From: Sorghum bicolor
Lineage: Eukaryota > Streptophyta > Magnoliopsida > Poales > Poaceae
DNA length: 64,000 nucleotides
Direction of reading: 5' to 3'
Assembly (NCBI RefSeq): GCF_000003195.3
Contig: NC_012877.2
Location: 14,625,344-14,689,343 of the forward strand
In this document: positions 1 to 12,256 of the stretch, piece after piece
Layout: each line of letters opens with the position of its first letter
Position numbering within the stretch: position 1 is the stretch's first letter
Translations under genes and position numbers: made by a program
The notes under the pieces: model-generated
What the model was told of the DNA's origin: nothing
Database searches by the model: none
Seen by the model: the letters and a program-made list of their open reading frames with translations, nothing else

Positions 1-276
1 AGGCTGCATACTGCTCCTCGGAACGGATCCAACCACAAGTTGTTGGATCACCCTGCACACAACCAAAATCAATCAAAATGAAATCAAAAAGAAGAAAAAA
101 TAAGGCCATCAACTCCTGACCTTTACGTTGTTTGGGCACTTCACAAACGGGACATTCTTGGAGTGAGCTTGCTTGCTCACGATTCGGATCAGAGGGACAT
201 GGCACTCAGGGCAGTCAAGTAGAGGGCACTGCAGCCTTCGAGTGGCAGCCGTGGTCGAGCTGGAGGAGGTCGCCAT
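1..276 (-). CDS. GRF-type zinc-finger protein, partial (cut by left edge)
   Basis: Two minus-strand exons are visible, 276-121 and 52-1, the second running off the window. The donor after base 121 reads GTCAGG and the acceptor before base 52 reads TGTGCAG. Joined in phase 0 they give about 69 residues starting MATSSSSTTAATRRL. A first Cys pair (CPECHVP) is followed by KCPNN and then TTCGWIRSEEQYAA, the spacing of a GRF zinc finger. I chose the Met at 276 because it sits in a strong CCATGGCG context; an in-frame Met at 351 would add 25 residues. Small GRF-finger proteins are common in grasses and are often transposon-associated, with no settled role. The gene is head-to-head with ClpC. The family call is from motif spacing only. 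Confidence 0.6.
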
Positions 277-1000
277 GGGCTGGGCCCTTGGGCACGTCGA
301 GCTGCCCCGGGCGCTGAAGCTGCAGCAGGCGCCGAAGCCGCGGCCGCGCACAAGCCGCGGCCGCGCTCAGGGCCAGCCCCCGAGCCCCCGTGCCCTAGGG
401 AGCCGCCGCCGTGCCGCCAGTGAGCGAGCCGCCGCCGCCCGGGACGAACAGAGAGAGATGAGAGCGCTCCACTTCGAGACACAGAGAGGATAACGGGAAA
501 AATGACGGAGAGAGATGAGAGCGCCCCAGATGCCGTTTTCTTACGTACGTATACGGTCTTCGTATGCCACGTCGGCCTGCAGGTGGGCCTGATACGTCGT
601 CAATCGTATCCAGTGGCATGTTTCAAAGAACGCGAAAATTGTAATGGCCTGCTTGCCATAAGACGAATTGTAATGGCATGTTTCAAAAGAGAGAAAATAG
701 TAATGGCACGGAACCAAAAAACCCTAATTTCTTTGGTGTCCTCAAATCCAGTTTTGTCAACTCTACTGTTTGTCCTTTCAAACACTCGCATCGCATACGC
801 TGAAAACCTACTTGATTGATTCTGTTCTCACATTGGGCAAAAAAAATCTGTTACCCCCTTCAAAAAAATATCTGTCACTGTGGAGAAAATTGCATTGCCT
901 GCCAAGAATTTCCCATCCTCAGAAAATAAATAAAGAAGGAAAATACTAGGAAACAGACAAAAGGCAGAATCAGGAGGCTATACGAAAGGAGGAGAAAGAG
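277..1000. promoter_or_regulatory. Shared upstream region between the GRF-finger gene and ClpC
   Basis: The GC-rich left part (280-440) may be leader of the minus-strand gene. A 16-base block (AGAGAGATGAGAGCGC) occurs twice near 460 and 510. Around 615-705 a block of about 60 bases with GGCATGTTTCAAA and TTGTAATGGC is duplicated in tandem with changes. I see no convincing TATA box. The head-to-head layout suggests a bidirectional promoter; that is inference. Confidence 0.4.
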
Positions 1001-1866
1001 AGAACAATCACGGAGTCCTCTTTCTTGTTGGGCACTCGGGCAGCGCGGCCCCCTTATCTCCAGGGACCAGGGGAGGACGCACACCAACGCACCGCCCTTC
1101 CTTCCCTCCTCCTCCTCCTCCTCCTCTCTCTCTCCTCGGAAGGTGAGCACCCTCAGCGATCCCCTCGTTGTCTTCTGTGTGTGAGTTCTTCGTTCTTGGG
1201 GGCTCCTGATTCTAGTGTCGAGATTTCCGTTCCTGTATACATGGATGGATTAGGATTAGCAATCGTTGTCGGTGGGCTCGATTCTTGTGCCGCAGAATCC
1301 CTGGATTATTTTTGGGGAAATTCTTGATTTTTTTGGTTAGTTTTGGTTGCGGATAAGTGGCAAGGTCCATCTTTCTCCGCCTTTAGATATAATCTATGTC
1401 AATGCGAGGTTGAAACACTAATTCAATCGGTAAACGGAACTAGGTTGTGATTTTCTCTGTCGCAGAAATTGAAACACCTTTTCGTGAGGCCCGCAATTCC
1501 AAATCTTTGCTGGCTGTATCGGTGCCCGTGCCCCTATCCATCCAGATTGCCGCGGATTGATTTGCTACGAAGCGGGAGAACATCTACCGCTATTTTTAAG
1601 CCTGTCTTCCTGTTTCTAGCACATTTTTTTTTTCCATTTTTGCTTGTCACGGTTTATTCTCTATTTTCTGGCACATTTTGTTTTTTTTGCAATTTGTTTG
1701 GGGTCAGATGGATCAAGAGCAACATACTGATGATTGGCATGCACTATTCCTGCGCATGATTAGAATTGACCCGTTGTGTTTATCTGAGAATTTTAGAAGA
1801 TTGGTTTGTAACATTAATTAACCTTTGTAATGTCTTGGTGCAGGTTAAGGGACGGTATTTCTGACC
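1001..1866 (+). promoter_or_regulatory. ClpC 5' UTR with leader intron
   Basis: A pyrimidine-rich tract (about 1096-1136) precedes a donor (AAG|GTGAGC, exon ending 1142). An acceptor (TGCAG|GTTAAGG) lies at 1843/1844, so the 701-bp intron 1143-1843 lies in the leader, 23 bases before the start codon. The T-rich, AT-rich composition of 1320-1840 fits an intron. Leader introns in housekeeping plant genes often raise expression; here that is inference. The transcription start is not determinable. Confidence 0.7.
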
Positions 1867-4800
1867 ATGGCAGGGACCTTACTCCAGTCAGTTGCCCTCG
1901 GAACAACATTCGGGGGTCGCATAAGCACCCAGCGTTGGAGGTCCCATGGCGCCAGGAGGCCTGCCTCTATGTTGGCAATGTCACTTAGCCGCCCCGTCAA
2001 GATGTCAGCATTTGTGGGTCTAAGATCAGTGCATAGCTTCTCGGTCACACCCACGGTGTCCAATTCCAGGTCGACAGTTGCATCTTACAGGTCATCTCGA
2101 CGGACAAGACGTTCTCGTTTTGTTACTCGGGCAATGTTTGAGAGGTTCACGGAGAAAGCTATTAAGGTCATCATGCTTGCGCAAGAGGAAGCAAGACGCC
2201 TGGGGCACAACTTTGTTGGAACTGAGCAGATTCTCTTGGGTCTGATTGGAGAGGGCACTGGTATTGCAGCAAAGGTGCTCAAGTCCATGGGAATAAATCT
2301 CAAGGATGCACGTGTGGAGGTGGAAAAGATTATTGGCCGTGGCAATGGTTTTGTTGCTGTTGAAATACCATTCACACCACGTGCGAAACGTGTTTTGGAG
2401 CTCTCCTTGGAGGAAGCTCGCCAATTAGGTATGTTGTTTATCAAGGCTTCTTGTGAAATGTTGTCCGTGTTGCGTTGTCTTAAATTTCATTTCCTATTCT
2501 CTCTAATTCATGCACGAAAACATAGTAGAAAGAATTGCTGGTCAAGGTCCTTGTGATACCCTTTTGGTCCTGTCTTCTAATTTTACTTATTCGCTACTCG
2601 AAAAAAATATATTTGAAGAATGCCTCTATTGACCAATGTTCTGTTTTCCCAAAAAGGAATTTCATTTTCCTATTACTTCTGCGCTTGTGCATTTTTCTAG
2701 AGAGTTCTAGAAAGCTCTCAGTTAGCATATTTTTGGGAGAAACTTTTTGACAAAAATACAGTACAGTGTACAAATGGTTGATTATCAGATACAAAGATAT
2801 CAATTCAGAGCTTCCATTGCACATTCCCATAAATATTGAATACATTATTCTTAACTGATGTCAGAGGGACCCTGATGTGATAATGGACAATTGATTGCAA
2901 TATTTGTATGTAGTTAATCTTCCAGGTCTGTCTGTTTTATGTCACCTTTTTAAGTATTCAAGTGGAAGTTGCGAAGTACAATGAAGCATCATAATCTCTT
3001 TGCAGTCCACTTATTGTGGTGCTATTTTATATCTTCATGTCGAACACATTTTATATCTTCATCAAAGAAACTTTTGTAGTAACACAAGCTGAAAAATAAC
3101 AATGACCCCAGTGACAGGTGGCTTCAATCCCCATTTATCAGCATCACATTTGATATTTCCAAACGTCTACATATTTGCATCATCATTAAACTATTTTCCC
3201 ATTCAATAATTTAGGTCTTAGGATGCAATTGAACTAATAGATGCATTTCTTTCTTCATTGTCCTGCTTTGTGCACCTATAAAGAAATTTTCTGCTGTGCA
3301 CATCTATATGTAAAGTAATCCCACCCTGCTTTCTCATCTAATATGGTAACAGACGAATACCTGTTATCTTGTTCCTCAACTAAATTACAGGTACTTCTTA
3401 TGTTGGTAATTGTCAAGTAATTTATCCTAACAAGAATATCATTTCCTTCTATGCACCAAACCATAGCACACTCCATTTCCTCATTATATTTCAAACTTTT
3501 AATAACTTCCATAGAAGATTTATCTCAAGCACCAAATACTTGCTTCCCAGGACATAATTATATTGGATCTGAGCACCTGCTTCTTGGACTGCTTCGTGAG
3601 GGTGAAGGTGTGGCGGCTCGTGTTCTTGAGAGTCTTGGAGCTGATCCCAGCAATATCCGTACACAGGTAAACCTATATCTGATGTCTATTTCTGACACTA
3701 GTGAAAAGAAATTTTGTTTATTAGCCGTTTCTTTAATGTCATGGACCTCTATAGGTTATTCGAATGATTGGTGAGACCACAGAAGCTGTTGGTGCTGGAG
3801 TTGGAGGGGGCAGCAGTGGTAATAAGATGCCAACTCTTGAGGAGTATGGAACTAATTTAACAAAATTAGCAGAGGAGGTAATATTTCTGACCTACTGCAT
3901 TATAACCAGCACAAGTTCTGTAATAGAACTCATGTTGATCATATCTGCAGGGAAAATTAGATCCTGTTGTTGGAAGGCAGCCACAGATTGAGCGTGTGGT
4001 ACAAATTTTAGGCAGACGAACTAAGAACAATCCCTGCTTGATTGGAGAGCCTGGTGTTGGAAAGACTGCAATTGCTGAAGGACTTGCTCAACGCATTTCT
4101 ACAGGCGATGTACCTGAAACAATAGAAGGGAAAAAGGTATACTTTTTGCATCATCTCAAAGCAATTATGCAATATATATCTATCTATTTATAGTATTTTG
4201 CTGTCAATTAAATCTACATCTATTATCTATTATTTACATAAGAGCTTGAATTGTATCTTGTTCTTGTATACTGTTGATGAGGGTGCATGCATGTGTTGCT
4301 CTTTTCTCTCATTTTTCTTGAGTTATCCCATCCAGTGGACTTTTAAGTTTGTAAGCACAGTTTAGTGATTGAAGAACCTGCTCCATAACCATTGGAGAGA
4401 TTGTAGAAATAATCATCTATACTAGGCAGCACACTGATTGAGCAAATAGAAGAAGAAAGTATGTTATAAATATTTGTACTCTTTTGTGATACATTAAGTC
4501 AGAATTTCTAAGTGATTAATCTCGTCTCACTGGTCGATTCTGTGGTCTAGTAATTGTTTCAACTGGTTGTAAATATACTTTTCTGCCACATTTCTGTATT
4601 CTTTTGATGGGATTGTGAGGAAATGATGGATATTCCTTCAACCAATTTACCACAGGTCATTACCCTTGACATGGGACTTCTTGTTGCTGGCACAAAATAC
4701 CGTGGAGAATTCGAAGAAAGATTAAAGAAGCTGATGGAGGAAATAAAGCAAAGTGACGAGATAATACTCTTTATTGATGAAGTTCACACTCTGATAGGAG

Positions 4801-7419
4801 CAGGAGCAGCCGAAGGTGCTATAGATGCTGCTAATATCTTGAAGCCTGCGTTGGCCAGAGGTGAATTACAGGTGTGTAGATAACATGTTCCTATGATGTG
4901 GTGAACATTCTCTTATCAGTTCTTTTGGAATAAGTCCAGTATCTTGCTGTCCTTCAAGATGAGCTTTCCAGCGTTCTTGCTTGTAATGAGGTTGTTATGA
5001 CTAACCTATTATGTTTAATTGCAGTGCATTGGAGCGACTACACTTGATGAATATAGGAAGCACATTGAGAAAGACCCAGCACTTGAACGGCGGTTTCAAC
5101 CTGTGAAAGTGCCAGAGCCAACAGTAGATGAAACCATTGAAATTCTCAGAGGACTGAGGGAACGATATGAGATCCACCATAAACTTCGTTACACTGATGA
5201 AGCTCTGATTGCAGCTGCAAAGCTGTCATATCAATATATCAGGTCTGTTATCTGTGAACTGTAAATAAAAATATATCCATGCATCAGCAGAAAATGTAAA
5301 CACCACAAAGAAAATTATGTTAGAACTTTAGCTTGCATCTCTGGAAAAACAACTATGTTTGTCCATCCACAATTTATTTTTGCTACTTTATTGCATCCTA
5401 ATGATCATCTGACAGCATATTTCTGTTTACAGTGACCGTTTCCTCCCAGATAAGGCAATTGACTTGATTGATGAAGCAGGTTCCCGTGTTAGGCTACAGC
5501 ATGCACAGGTACGAAGTCATCTGCTTTTGTTTATTTGTATGCTTAATTCATGCATGCATGCCCTAAACATTTTCTAAATTTTACTTTTGGTGCAGGTTCC
5601 TGAGGAAGCAAGAGAGCTTGACAAGGAGCTTAAACAAATCACGAAACAGAAGAATGAAGCTGTTCGTAGCCAGGATTTCGAGAAGGTAACTGACTATGGA
5701 TAATCTGTTTGCATCTCTTTCAAGTTTGTGACACAACTTAAATGTTGCCTGACCTCCTGAAGATCATATTAACTTATAATTTCCATCCACCAAAACTGTT
5801 CTATATACAATAGCTTGTACATAGAAAATATTCAATACAGTTGGGAGATTACAAATAATTTTGGATGATTCAGTAATTCTTGTTCATTTCATCAATCAAT
5901 GCTCTTACTTGAGTGAAATTTCCCATTTCCATTTTAGGATGTACTAACACAATCAGAATTAACAAAAAAAACAGTTGTTACATGCTTTTGATTTTAAATA
6001 GTTATCAGTGATAGTTTTATTTGAATGATAGTAACATGCCCCTTAATGTTCATTCGACTATGCACTTTCTTTCTTCCTGTTCTTTTGTTTATTTAGCAAT
6101 TTGCACCTGCTGCAATTGGATATGTGGATGCCCTTGTTCTGCCTTCTCCCTGTACTTCTGATTACTTAATTGTTTGCACCTTTTCTAGATACAGATGTTC
6201 TTTCATAGCTAATTTCCCTTTCTAAATGTTATGCCTTTAGGCTGGCGAATTGCGAGACCGTGAAATGGAATTGAAGGCCCAGATAACAGCCTTCATTGAC
6301 AAGAGCAAGGAATTGAGCAAAGCAGAGGAAGAGTCTGGAGAGACAGGACCTATGGTCAATGAAGCAGATATCCAGCACATAGTATCGTCATGGACTGGCA
6401 TCCCTGTGGAGAAGGTTTCCAGCGATGAGTCAGATAAGCTTCTTAAGATGGAAGAGACTTTGCACACGCGTGTCATTGGCCAAGATGAGGCTGTGGTAGC
6501 CATTAGTCGCTCCATCCGCCGTGCTCGTGTGGGTCTCAAGAACCCCAACAGGCCAATTGCAAGCTTTATTTTTGCAGGTCCCACCGGCGTTGGGAAGTCA
6601 GAGCTTGCAAAGGCTCTTGCAGCCTATTACTTTGGCTCTGAGGAGGCTATGATCCGGCTTGATATGAGTGAATTCATGGAGAGGCACACAGTATCCAAGC
6701 TGATTGGTTCACCTCCAGGATATGTAGGATACACTGAGGGTGGCCAGCTGACAGAGGCAGTTCGACGGCGGCCATACACAGTTGTGCTCTTTGATGAGAT
6801 TGAGAAGGCACACCCGGATGTCTTCAACATGATGCTTCAGATTTTGGAAGATGGGAGATTGACTGACAGCAAGGGAAGGACTGTGGACTTCAAGAACACA
6901 CTACTGATCATGACCTCAAATGTAGGGAGCAGCGTCATCGAGAAGGGTGGGCGGAAGATCGGATTTGACCTTGACTCTGATGAGAAGGACAGCAGCTACA
7001 GCAGGATCAAGAGCCTGGTCATCGAGGAGATGAAGCAGTACTTCCGACCTGAGTTCCTCAACCGTCTCGACGAGATGATCGTGTTCAGGCAGCTGACCAA
7101 GCTCGAGGTCAAGGAGATCGCGGAGATCATGCTCAAGGAGGTCTTTGACAGGTTGAAGGCCAAGGACATAAATCTTCAAGTGACCGAGAAGTTCAAGGAG
7201 CGGGTGGTGGACGAAGGCTACAACCCAAGCTATGGTGCACGCCCGCTGAGGCGAGCCATCATGAGGCTGCTGGAGGACAGCCTTGCTGAGAAGATGCTCG
7301 CTGGGGAGGTAAAGGAGGGCGACTCTGCCATAGTGGATGTGGACTCGGAAGGGAAGGTTGTTGTGCTCAATGGCCAGGGCGGCATACCGGAGCTCTCAAC
7401 TCCGGCGATCACCGTTTAG
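1867..7419 (+). CDS. CLPC1: ClpC, chloroplast Hsp100/AAA+ chaperone of the Clp protease
   Basis: ClpC unfolds stromal proteins and feeds them to the ClpP/R core; it also works at the inner envelope in import. Nine coding exons join in phase: 1867-2428, 3551-3666, 3755-3877, 3951-4136, 4656-4871, 5025-5242, 5433-5508, 5596-5685, 6241-7419. They total 2766 bp, 921 residues, the usual length. Residues 1-89 look like a transit peptide (Ser/Arg-rich). Two Clp N repeats follow ([28 protein letters not shown]). AAA-1 has Walker A GEPGVGKT (about 299-306) and Walker B with DE near 370. A UVR/M coiled coil spans 500-540. AAA-2 has GPTGVGKS (642-649) and LFDE (714-715). The ClpP-docking IGF tripeptide is at 769-771. 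No disruptions. The last exon is more GC-rich than the rest. C1 rather than C2 is from recall of the rice N terminus and is less certain than the family. Confidence 0.95.
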
Positions 7420-7700
7420 CTCGTACATGACAGAAGATGACAAAATAGAAGAGTTTTTGTTTCAAACACATTATCATATATAGTTAGCATATAACTGTGT
7501 ATATGTAGTGGTATAGTCAAAGGGGAAATCGTTGCTGCCTTTGAATTCCTTTTCAAATTCAAGTATTCTTTTGTCTCAAGTTAATCTGCCTGGTTATTGA
7601 GGTATTGTGTACAAAGTGATGTGAAAAGCTCTTGTCTGTGTACAGGCATACATAAAGATACCTAAAGTAGCACGTAGGCAGATACATAGCACGTAGGCAT
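7420..7700 (+). other. ClpC 3' UTR and downstream flank
   Basis: AT-rich sequence follows the TAG stop with no open frame. The end of the transcript cannot be placed; there is no perfect AATAAA near the stop. Short repeats of AGCACGTAGGCA occur at about 7670-7700. Confidence 0.4.
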
Positions 7701-7734
7701 CATTCCAATAGCTAGAAATATATATTCGAAATAA

Positions 7735-7884
7735 CGATTATCTTAATTATAGAGTTTCTTCTCAAATCGTATCTTTTTTTAACAAACCTTGTTAAATTAA
7801 AATATAGTTATTATATAGAATGCATTGTATTTTAATACAAATTTTAAAAGTTATAATGTACTCTATTTTAGTGTGGAGGGAGTA
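7735..7884. mobile_element. Stowaway-like MITE remnant downstream of ClpC
   Basis: AT-rich sequence ends in GGAGGGAG followed by TA (7883-7884), the typical Stowaway terminus and target dinucleotide. The left end is degenerate (about 7735). Family assignment rests on the one good terminus. Confidence 0.5.
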
Positions 7885-8423
7885 GGCCCGTTGGTTCTAA
7901 CGGAAAGACTTGTACCTAAAATACCATCGGCTGAGAATACCAAAATTATATAACGAACCAAAAAAAAAACACAAAGAAAGGGACGTACCATTTTCCAATT
8001 ACAGGAGACGGTAAAAAAGCTCCGAAGTTGGATGATTAAAATTGTACAAGAGACTGGATTCCTGACTTTGGAAACTGCAATCCGTTTGGAAATAAGGTGA
8101 AGTTTGTTCTCTCTCTTTCCTTTTAAAAAATAATGATTCATTAGTATGTAGATCTGGTAAAAGGGCTAAAACATTTGGCCTGCAAATATTAAGAAAAGAT
8201 CGGGCCCAATAAGGAACGCGCTGAATTTATATATATTGTGAGTTAAAAATAACAAGGGCTGAGTTGGATTGTCAAAGGGCAATTAGGCCATGGGCCAGTA
8301 CCACCCCATACTGGAGTTTGCTATTGCACTTTTGACGTATCTCTAAACCAACTGTTTTGTGTTGACGTTACTAGAATTTGTGCACATACAGACCATTTTG
8401 AGTTTAACACAACATATATAAAA
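7885..8423. other. Intergenic, no gene seen
   Basis: AT-rich sequence without a supported gene, RNA or transposon terminus. Its right edge (8418-8423, ATAAAA) is the left copy of the direct repeat flanking the next element. Confidence 0.4.
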
Positions 8424-9192
8424 GGAAAAATTTGCTATTGGATATGCCAAGTGATGGCTCTTTGTTGGCGGATACCTATTTTCAAGCGATTTCTGAAAGA
8501 CACTCTAGTTCTTGATAAATAGGTTGGTGGACACCATGCCTAACAGAATCACACAGTAAATTACTGTTTTGCACTAAAAATGATTATTTTGTCTCTCTTC
8601 ATAAATAAACAAAGTTAACCATGGTTATTTTATTCATGTATTTGTAGGACATTAAAAATCTTGGAAAAATAACAGAATATGTACATCACCAAATCATGGC
8701 TATGCTAAAAATATCAGCTCAAAATAATCAAGTTCATAATGGTATATTTAGCATAACTGAGTTATAGATTTATCTCCTATCAAGCTTAATTGATACATGA
8801 AACTTTATTATTTTGAGCTAATATTTTTATCATAGTCAAGATTTGGTGATGTACGCAATCTATGATTTTTCCAAGATTTTTAGTGTCTTAAAACTACATG
8901 AACAAAATAACCATGGTAAACTTTGTTTATTTATGAAGAGAGGCAAGATAGTCATTTTCAGTGCAAAACAATATTTTACTGTGTGCTTCTCATCATGTAT
9001 AGTCTAGAAGATTGTATAGTATAATTTTGGGGCACTCATATGATTTTATATCTATTTTATAAAAATATTTTGTTAGGCACGGTGTCGACCAACCAATTTG
9101 TCAAGAACTAGAGTATCTTTTACAAATCACTCGAAAATAGATGTCTACTAGCAAAGAGTCATCACTTAGCATGTCCAACAACAAATTTTGCC
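8424..9192. mobile_element. Foldback element with near full-length inverted arms
   Basis: The left half is the inverted complement of the right half over about 370 bases, with scattered mismatches. Landmarks pair across the centre: GGATATGCCAAGTGATGGCTC near 8440 with its complement near 9165, and ACCATGGT near 8618 with ACCATGGT near 8912. Ends read GGAAAAATTTGC and GCC-type complement. ATAAAA flanks both ends (8418-8423, 9193-9198), a likely part of a target duplication. There is no coding capacity. The ends resemble Mutator-like MITEs, but the superfamily is uncertain. Confidence 0.7.
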
Positions 9193-9301
9193 ATAAAAGC
9201 TATATAAAAGTAGCAAACTTAAAATGGAAGACTTAATCACCACGAGAAATTTGACCTAGTCATAGCTTGTTTAGTTGAGCTGCCTAGTCTAGACAATAAC
9301 C

Positions 9302-12251
9302 TATCACACCCGGAAGTAAGAGAGCATTCGGGTGCCAAATCACTGTGCGCCAGGATCTCAAATTCACACACATGGACCGACATCATCAATGGTACAAAAC
9401 ACAGTGTTCAAACGAATTACATAAATGAGACTAAATGTACCATTATTACAAGCCAAACGTTTATCAAAGTGCGAAGGGGAAACATAAGCTAAATTGTTCC
9501 ATAATAAAAAGGGAAACTAGACGCCGACGTAGCAGGACCACCTTGCCACAGGAAGGTCGACGACAGAACCACACGAGCCTAACAACCAGGAGACTCAGGG
9601 TAGTCCTCAGAGAAATCGCAATCGTACTCCTGATCGTCCGAGCAACCTTTAATGATTATAGCAAGGGTGAGCTCATGTCGAACTCAGCAAGCACAGACGG
9701 AAAGTAATGACATGCAAGGCTTAAAACAAGGTAAAACTGACTTGGTTTGACTGCGGTAGCATTTTAGTTGATCACTTTTAATTATGACTATTATTAGAAC
9801 AACCTATTACTAATTATGAGTAGCATAAACCCAACCCCTTAATTAGTGTAAGTAGTGATTAACATCTTTTAAATGACTATCCTAATAATTATAGAAGTCC
9901 AGAGATAAACCCCAAATATAACACAGGATAGCAATCCTGCCAACACGAAATAGCCATTCCGCCAAAAACGAGGTAGCAACCTCGCCAGGTCCATCTCCAA
10001 GTATCCGGTGAATCCAGTTGCTCATCAGGTGAGGGTCTGGGCCGCTCGTGACCGTGAGCCCCTCTTAAATATCAGTTTTACACTCTGCAGAGGTGTGCAC
10101 GTTCACTCCAAGTCGTGATTCCCATTCGCCCGGGGTCGCGACTCCCCAAAACACTTCCAAGGTGAGCAGGCAGGGTCTCACTATGAGACCTTTCACAGGG
10201 TCCAACTAATAGGATGCCACTCGCAAGTTTTCGCCGGGGCGCTCGACAGTCGATACCCATAGCCATGACGTACCGATCAACCGACAACTTAATATTCATC
10301 ACCCAAGTTACTTCCTCACGCCTACCCGGAAAGTAACACCCTACTAGTGGAGGTCCTGCTAATTAGTCAAGCCAGAGCCATATAGCTTGGAGCTGCACTG
10401 TAAGTCCCAGGGGGCCGCTCCCTGACTAAGTCCTTACGGAGAGCAGAGACGGGTACGCCCGGCAAACCGGACCACCAACGGTACCCGCTCCCCTGTCACC
10501 AACATCATCACGATGCTCGTAAGCATCCATCATCGCCATCACCGCAGTGATCAAAGATTCAGCACAATTTAAGCATCAAGTTGAGTAGAGATTATTACTT
10601 GTTTAGGCTTGTGTATAAGATGAGTAGAGCAGCTAAGCAAACCTAGTATAGCCTAGTCTACCCATAAACATAACCCCAGGTGAACAAGGAATAGTAAGTA
10701 AACTAGTCATGTCCTTAGGGTTTGCATTCATTGGACACATGCATATAAAGTAAATGACATTAATGAATAGGTTCAAAATGATCAAACGGTGTCTGCACTT
10801 GCCTTGATCGATGTCGGGTTGCTCGAACTCAGCGGGATCCTGAACCTCTTCCTTCACGAACGTCTCGTTGGCTATACGCGACAATCATCAACCATAGGAA
10901 CAATATATGCAAGCAAACAAGCTTAATCAGAAACAGTACACCAAAGCATGCGAAAACAGAAAGCAACTGTACTACTGTATTCTACTCGACGAGACGAAAC
11001 TATAGCGACCAGAATCACCTAAATCGGAGTTACGATGCAAAAATTATGGCTAAAACAAGTTGGATGGCAGATCTGTAAATAAACTGAACTATTTTTCGTA
11101 ATAAAAACTAATTAAAACTGAATTAAAACGCATTTTGGATTAAATATATAAAAACCAACGGCTACGAGGGCTATTCTGCAAAAACCCAGGGGCATAAATC
11201 TATTTATTTTAAACTGAGCAGGACTGCGGGTTAATTTTAAATAAACCCGAGAGCTTCTTTGCAAAAGCAGCAGGGGCGCGCGGGGGCCGTGGCTGGTCTG
11301 GCCACGTGGCGGCACGGGAGTGGCCGGGTCCACGGCGCGGGCTGTGGACCGGGGCGCGGCGGTGGTCCACCGGTCCATGGTGGACCGGGGCCAGGGCGGA
11401 GAGCGGCGTGGGCCGGTTCCACGGTGGACCGGCCGCGCGGGGCAGCAGGCCGCGGTCCACGGTGGACCGCGCGCCGGAGCGAGCCGGCCGCGGCGGCGCG
11501 CCATGGCCGCGGGCCGGAGCTCGCCGGGACGGCGTTTCGGCGCACCAGAGAACGCGCCGAAGGCACGCGCGGGGTCGGCACGACGCGGCGAGGACGGGGC
11601 GCGGCTCACCTTCGCGAAACCGGCGGCGCGGAGAGGAGCTCGACGGCGGAGCTCGCGGCGGCGGATGTCGGCGGCGCTCGGGATTCGGCGAGTTGGCGGC
11701 TAGGGTTCTAGGGGCGCGTGCGGGCGAGTTGCGGCGCTATTTAAAGCAAGAGGCGAACCTCGGTTTGCGTGCGGCTCGGAAACCGAGGCGGCGCGGCGGC
11801 TGCCCCCGTCCGAACCGGACGGGAGGTTGGGGGCGGTCCCGACAGGTGGGACCCACCCGTCAGCGGCAGCGGGCGGCAGTGGGCTGGGGCAGGGGGCGCT
11901 GCGGCTGGTGCGCAGGTGCTGTTGGGCCGCGGCTTGGGCCGCGCGGGGAGAGGGGGAGGCGCGGGGCGCGGCTGGGCCGCTGCCGGCCCAGGTGAGGGCT
12001 CTCCCTTTTATTCTTTTTCTTTTTTTTTAAACTTTCTTGCTCCAAAACAAAGCAAAACAAGCACCAGCAAATAAATAAAATCAAGCAAAAATTATGCAGC
12101 AGCATGAATGCAAAATAAAACAAGTTTCTACCTTATATTTCATTTTATTTATTTTTGTAAATTATTTAATAATTCCTGAAAATTCAAACTAAGCAAAAAA
12201 ATTAAATCAAATTTAAACTAAATTTGAAATTCAAAAATTTGGAGTGTTATA
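9302..12251 (-). mobile_element. Solo LTR of a Ty3/gypsy retrotransposon, 2.95 kb
   Basis: Target duplication TAACC sits directly at both ends (9297-9301 and 12252-12256). On the minus strand the element starts TATAACACTCC and ends GGGTGTGATA; the expected TG..CA ends are changed to TA..TA, as C-to-T decay would do. No internal region or second LTR is present, so it is a solo LTR. A TTTAAATA box lies at 11739-11746 (minus), just inside a GC-rich leader (11260-12000). The middle (about 10010-10440 on plus) is recognisably related to the LTRs at 41 and 60 kb, so it belongs to a related chromovirus family. Long overlapping open frames in the GC-rich part are compositional. Confidence 0.85.
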
Positions 12252-12256
12252 TAACC

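Noticed and set aside
11112..12074. Several long overlapping frames on both strands in GC-rich sequence
   Set aside because: They lie inside the promoter/leader part of a solo LTR, overlap in many frames, have Arg/Gly/Pro/Ala-only composition and match no family.
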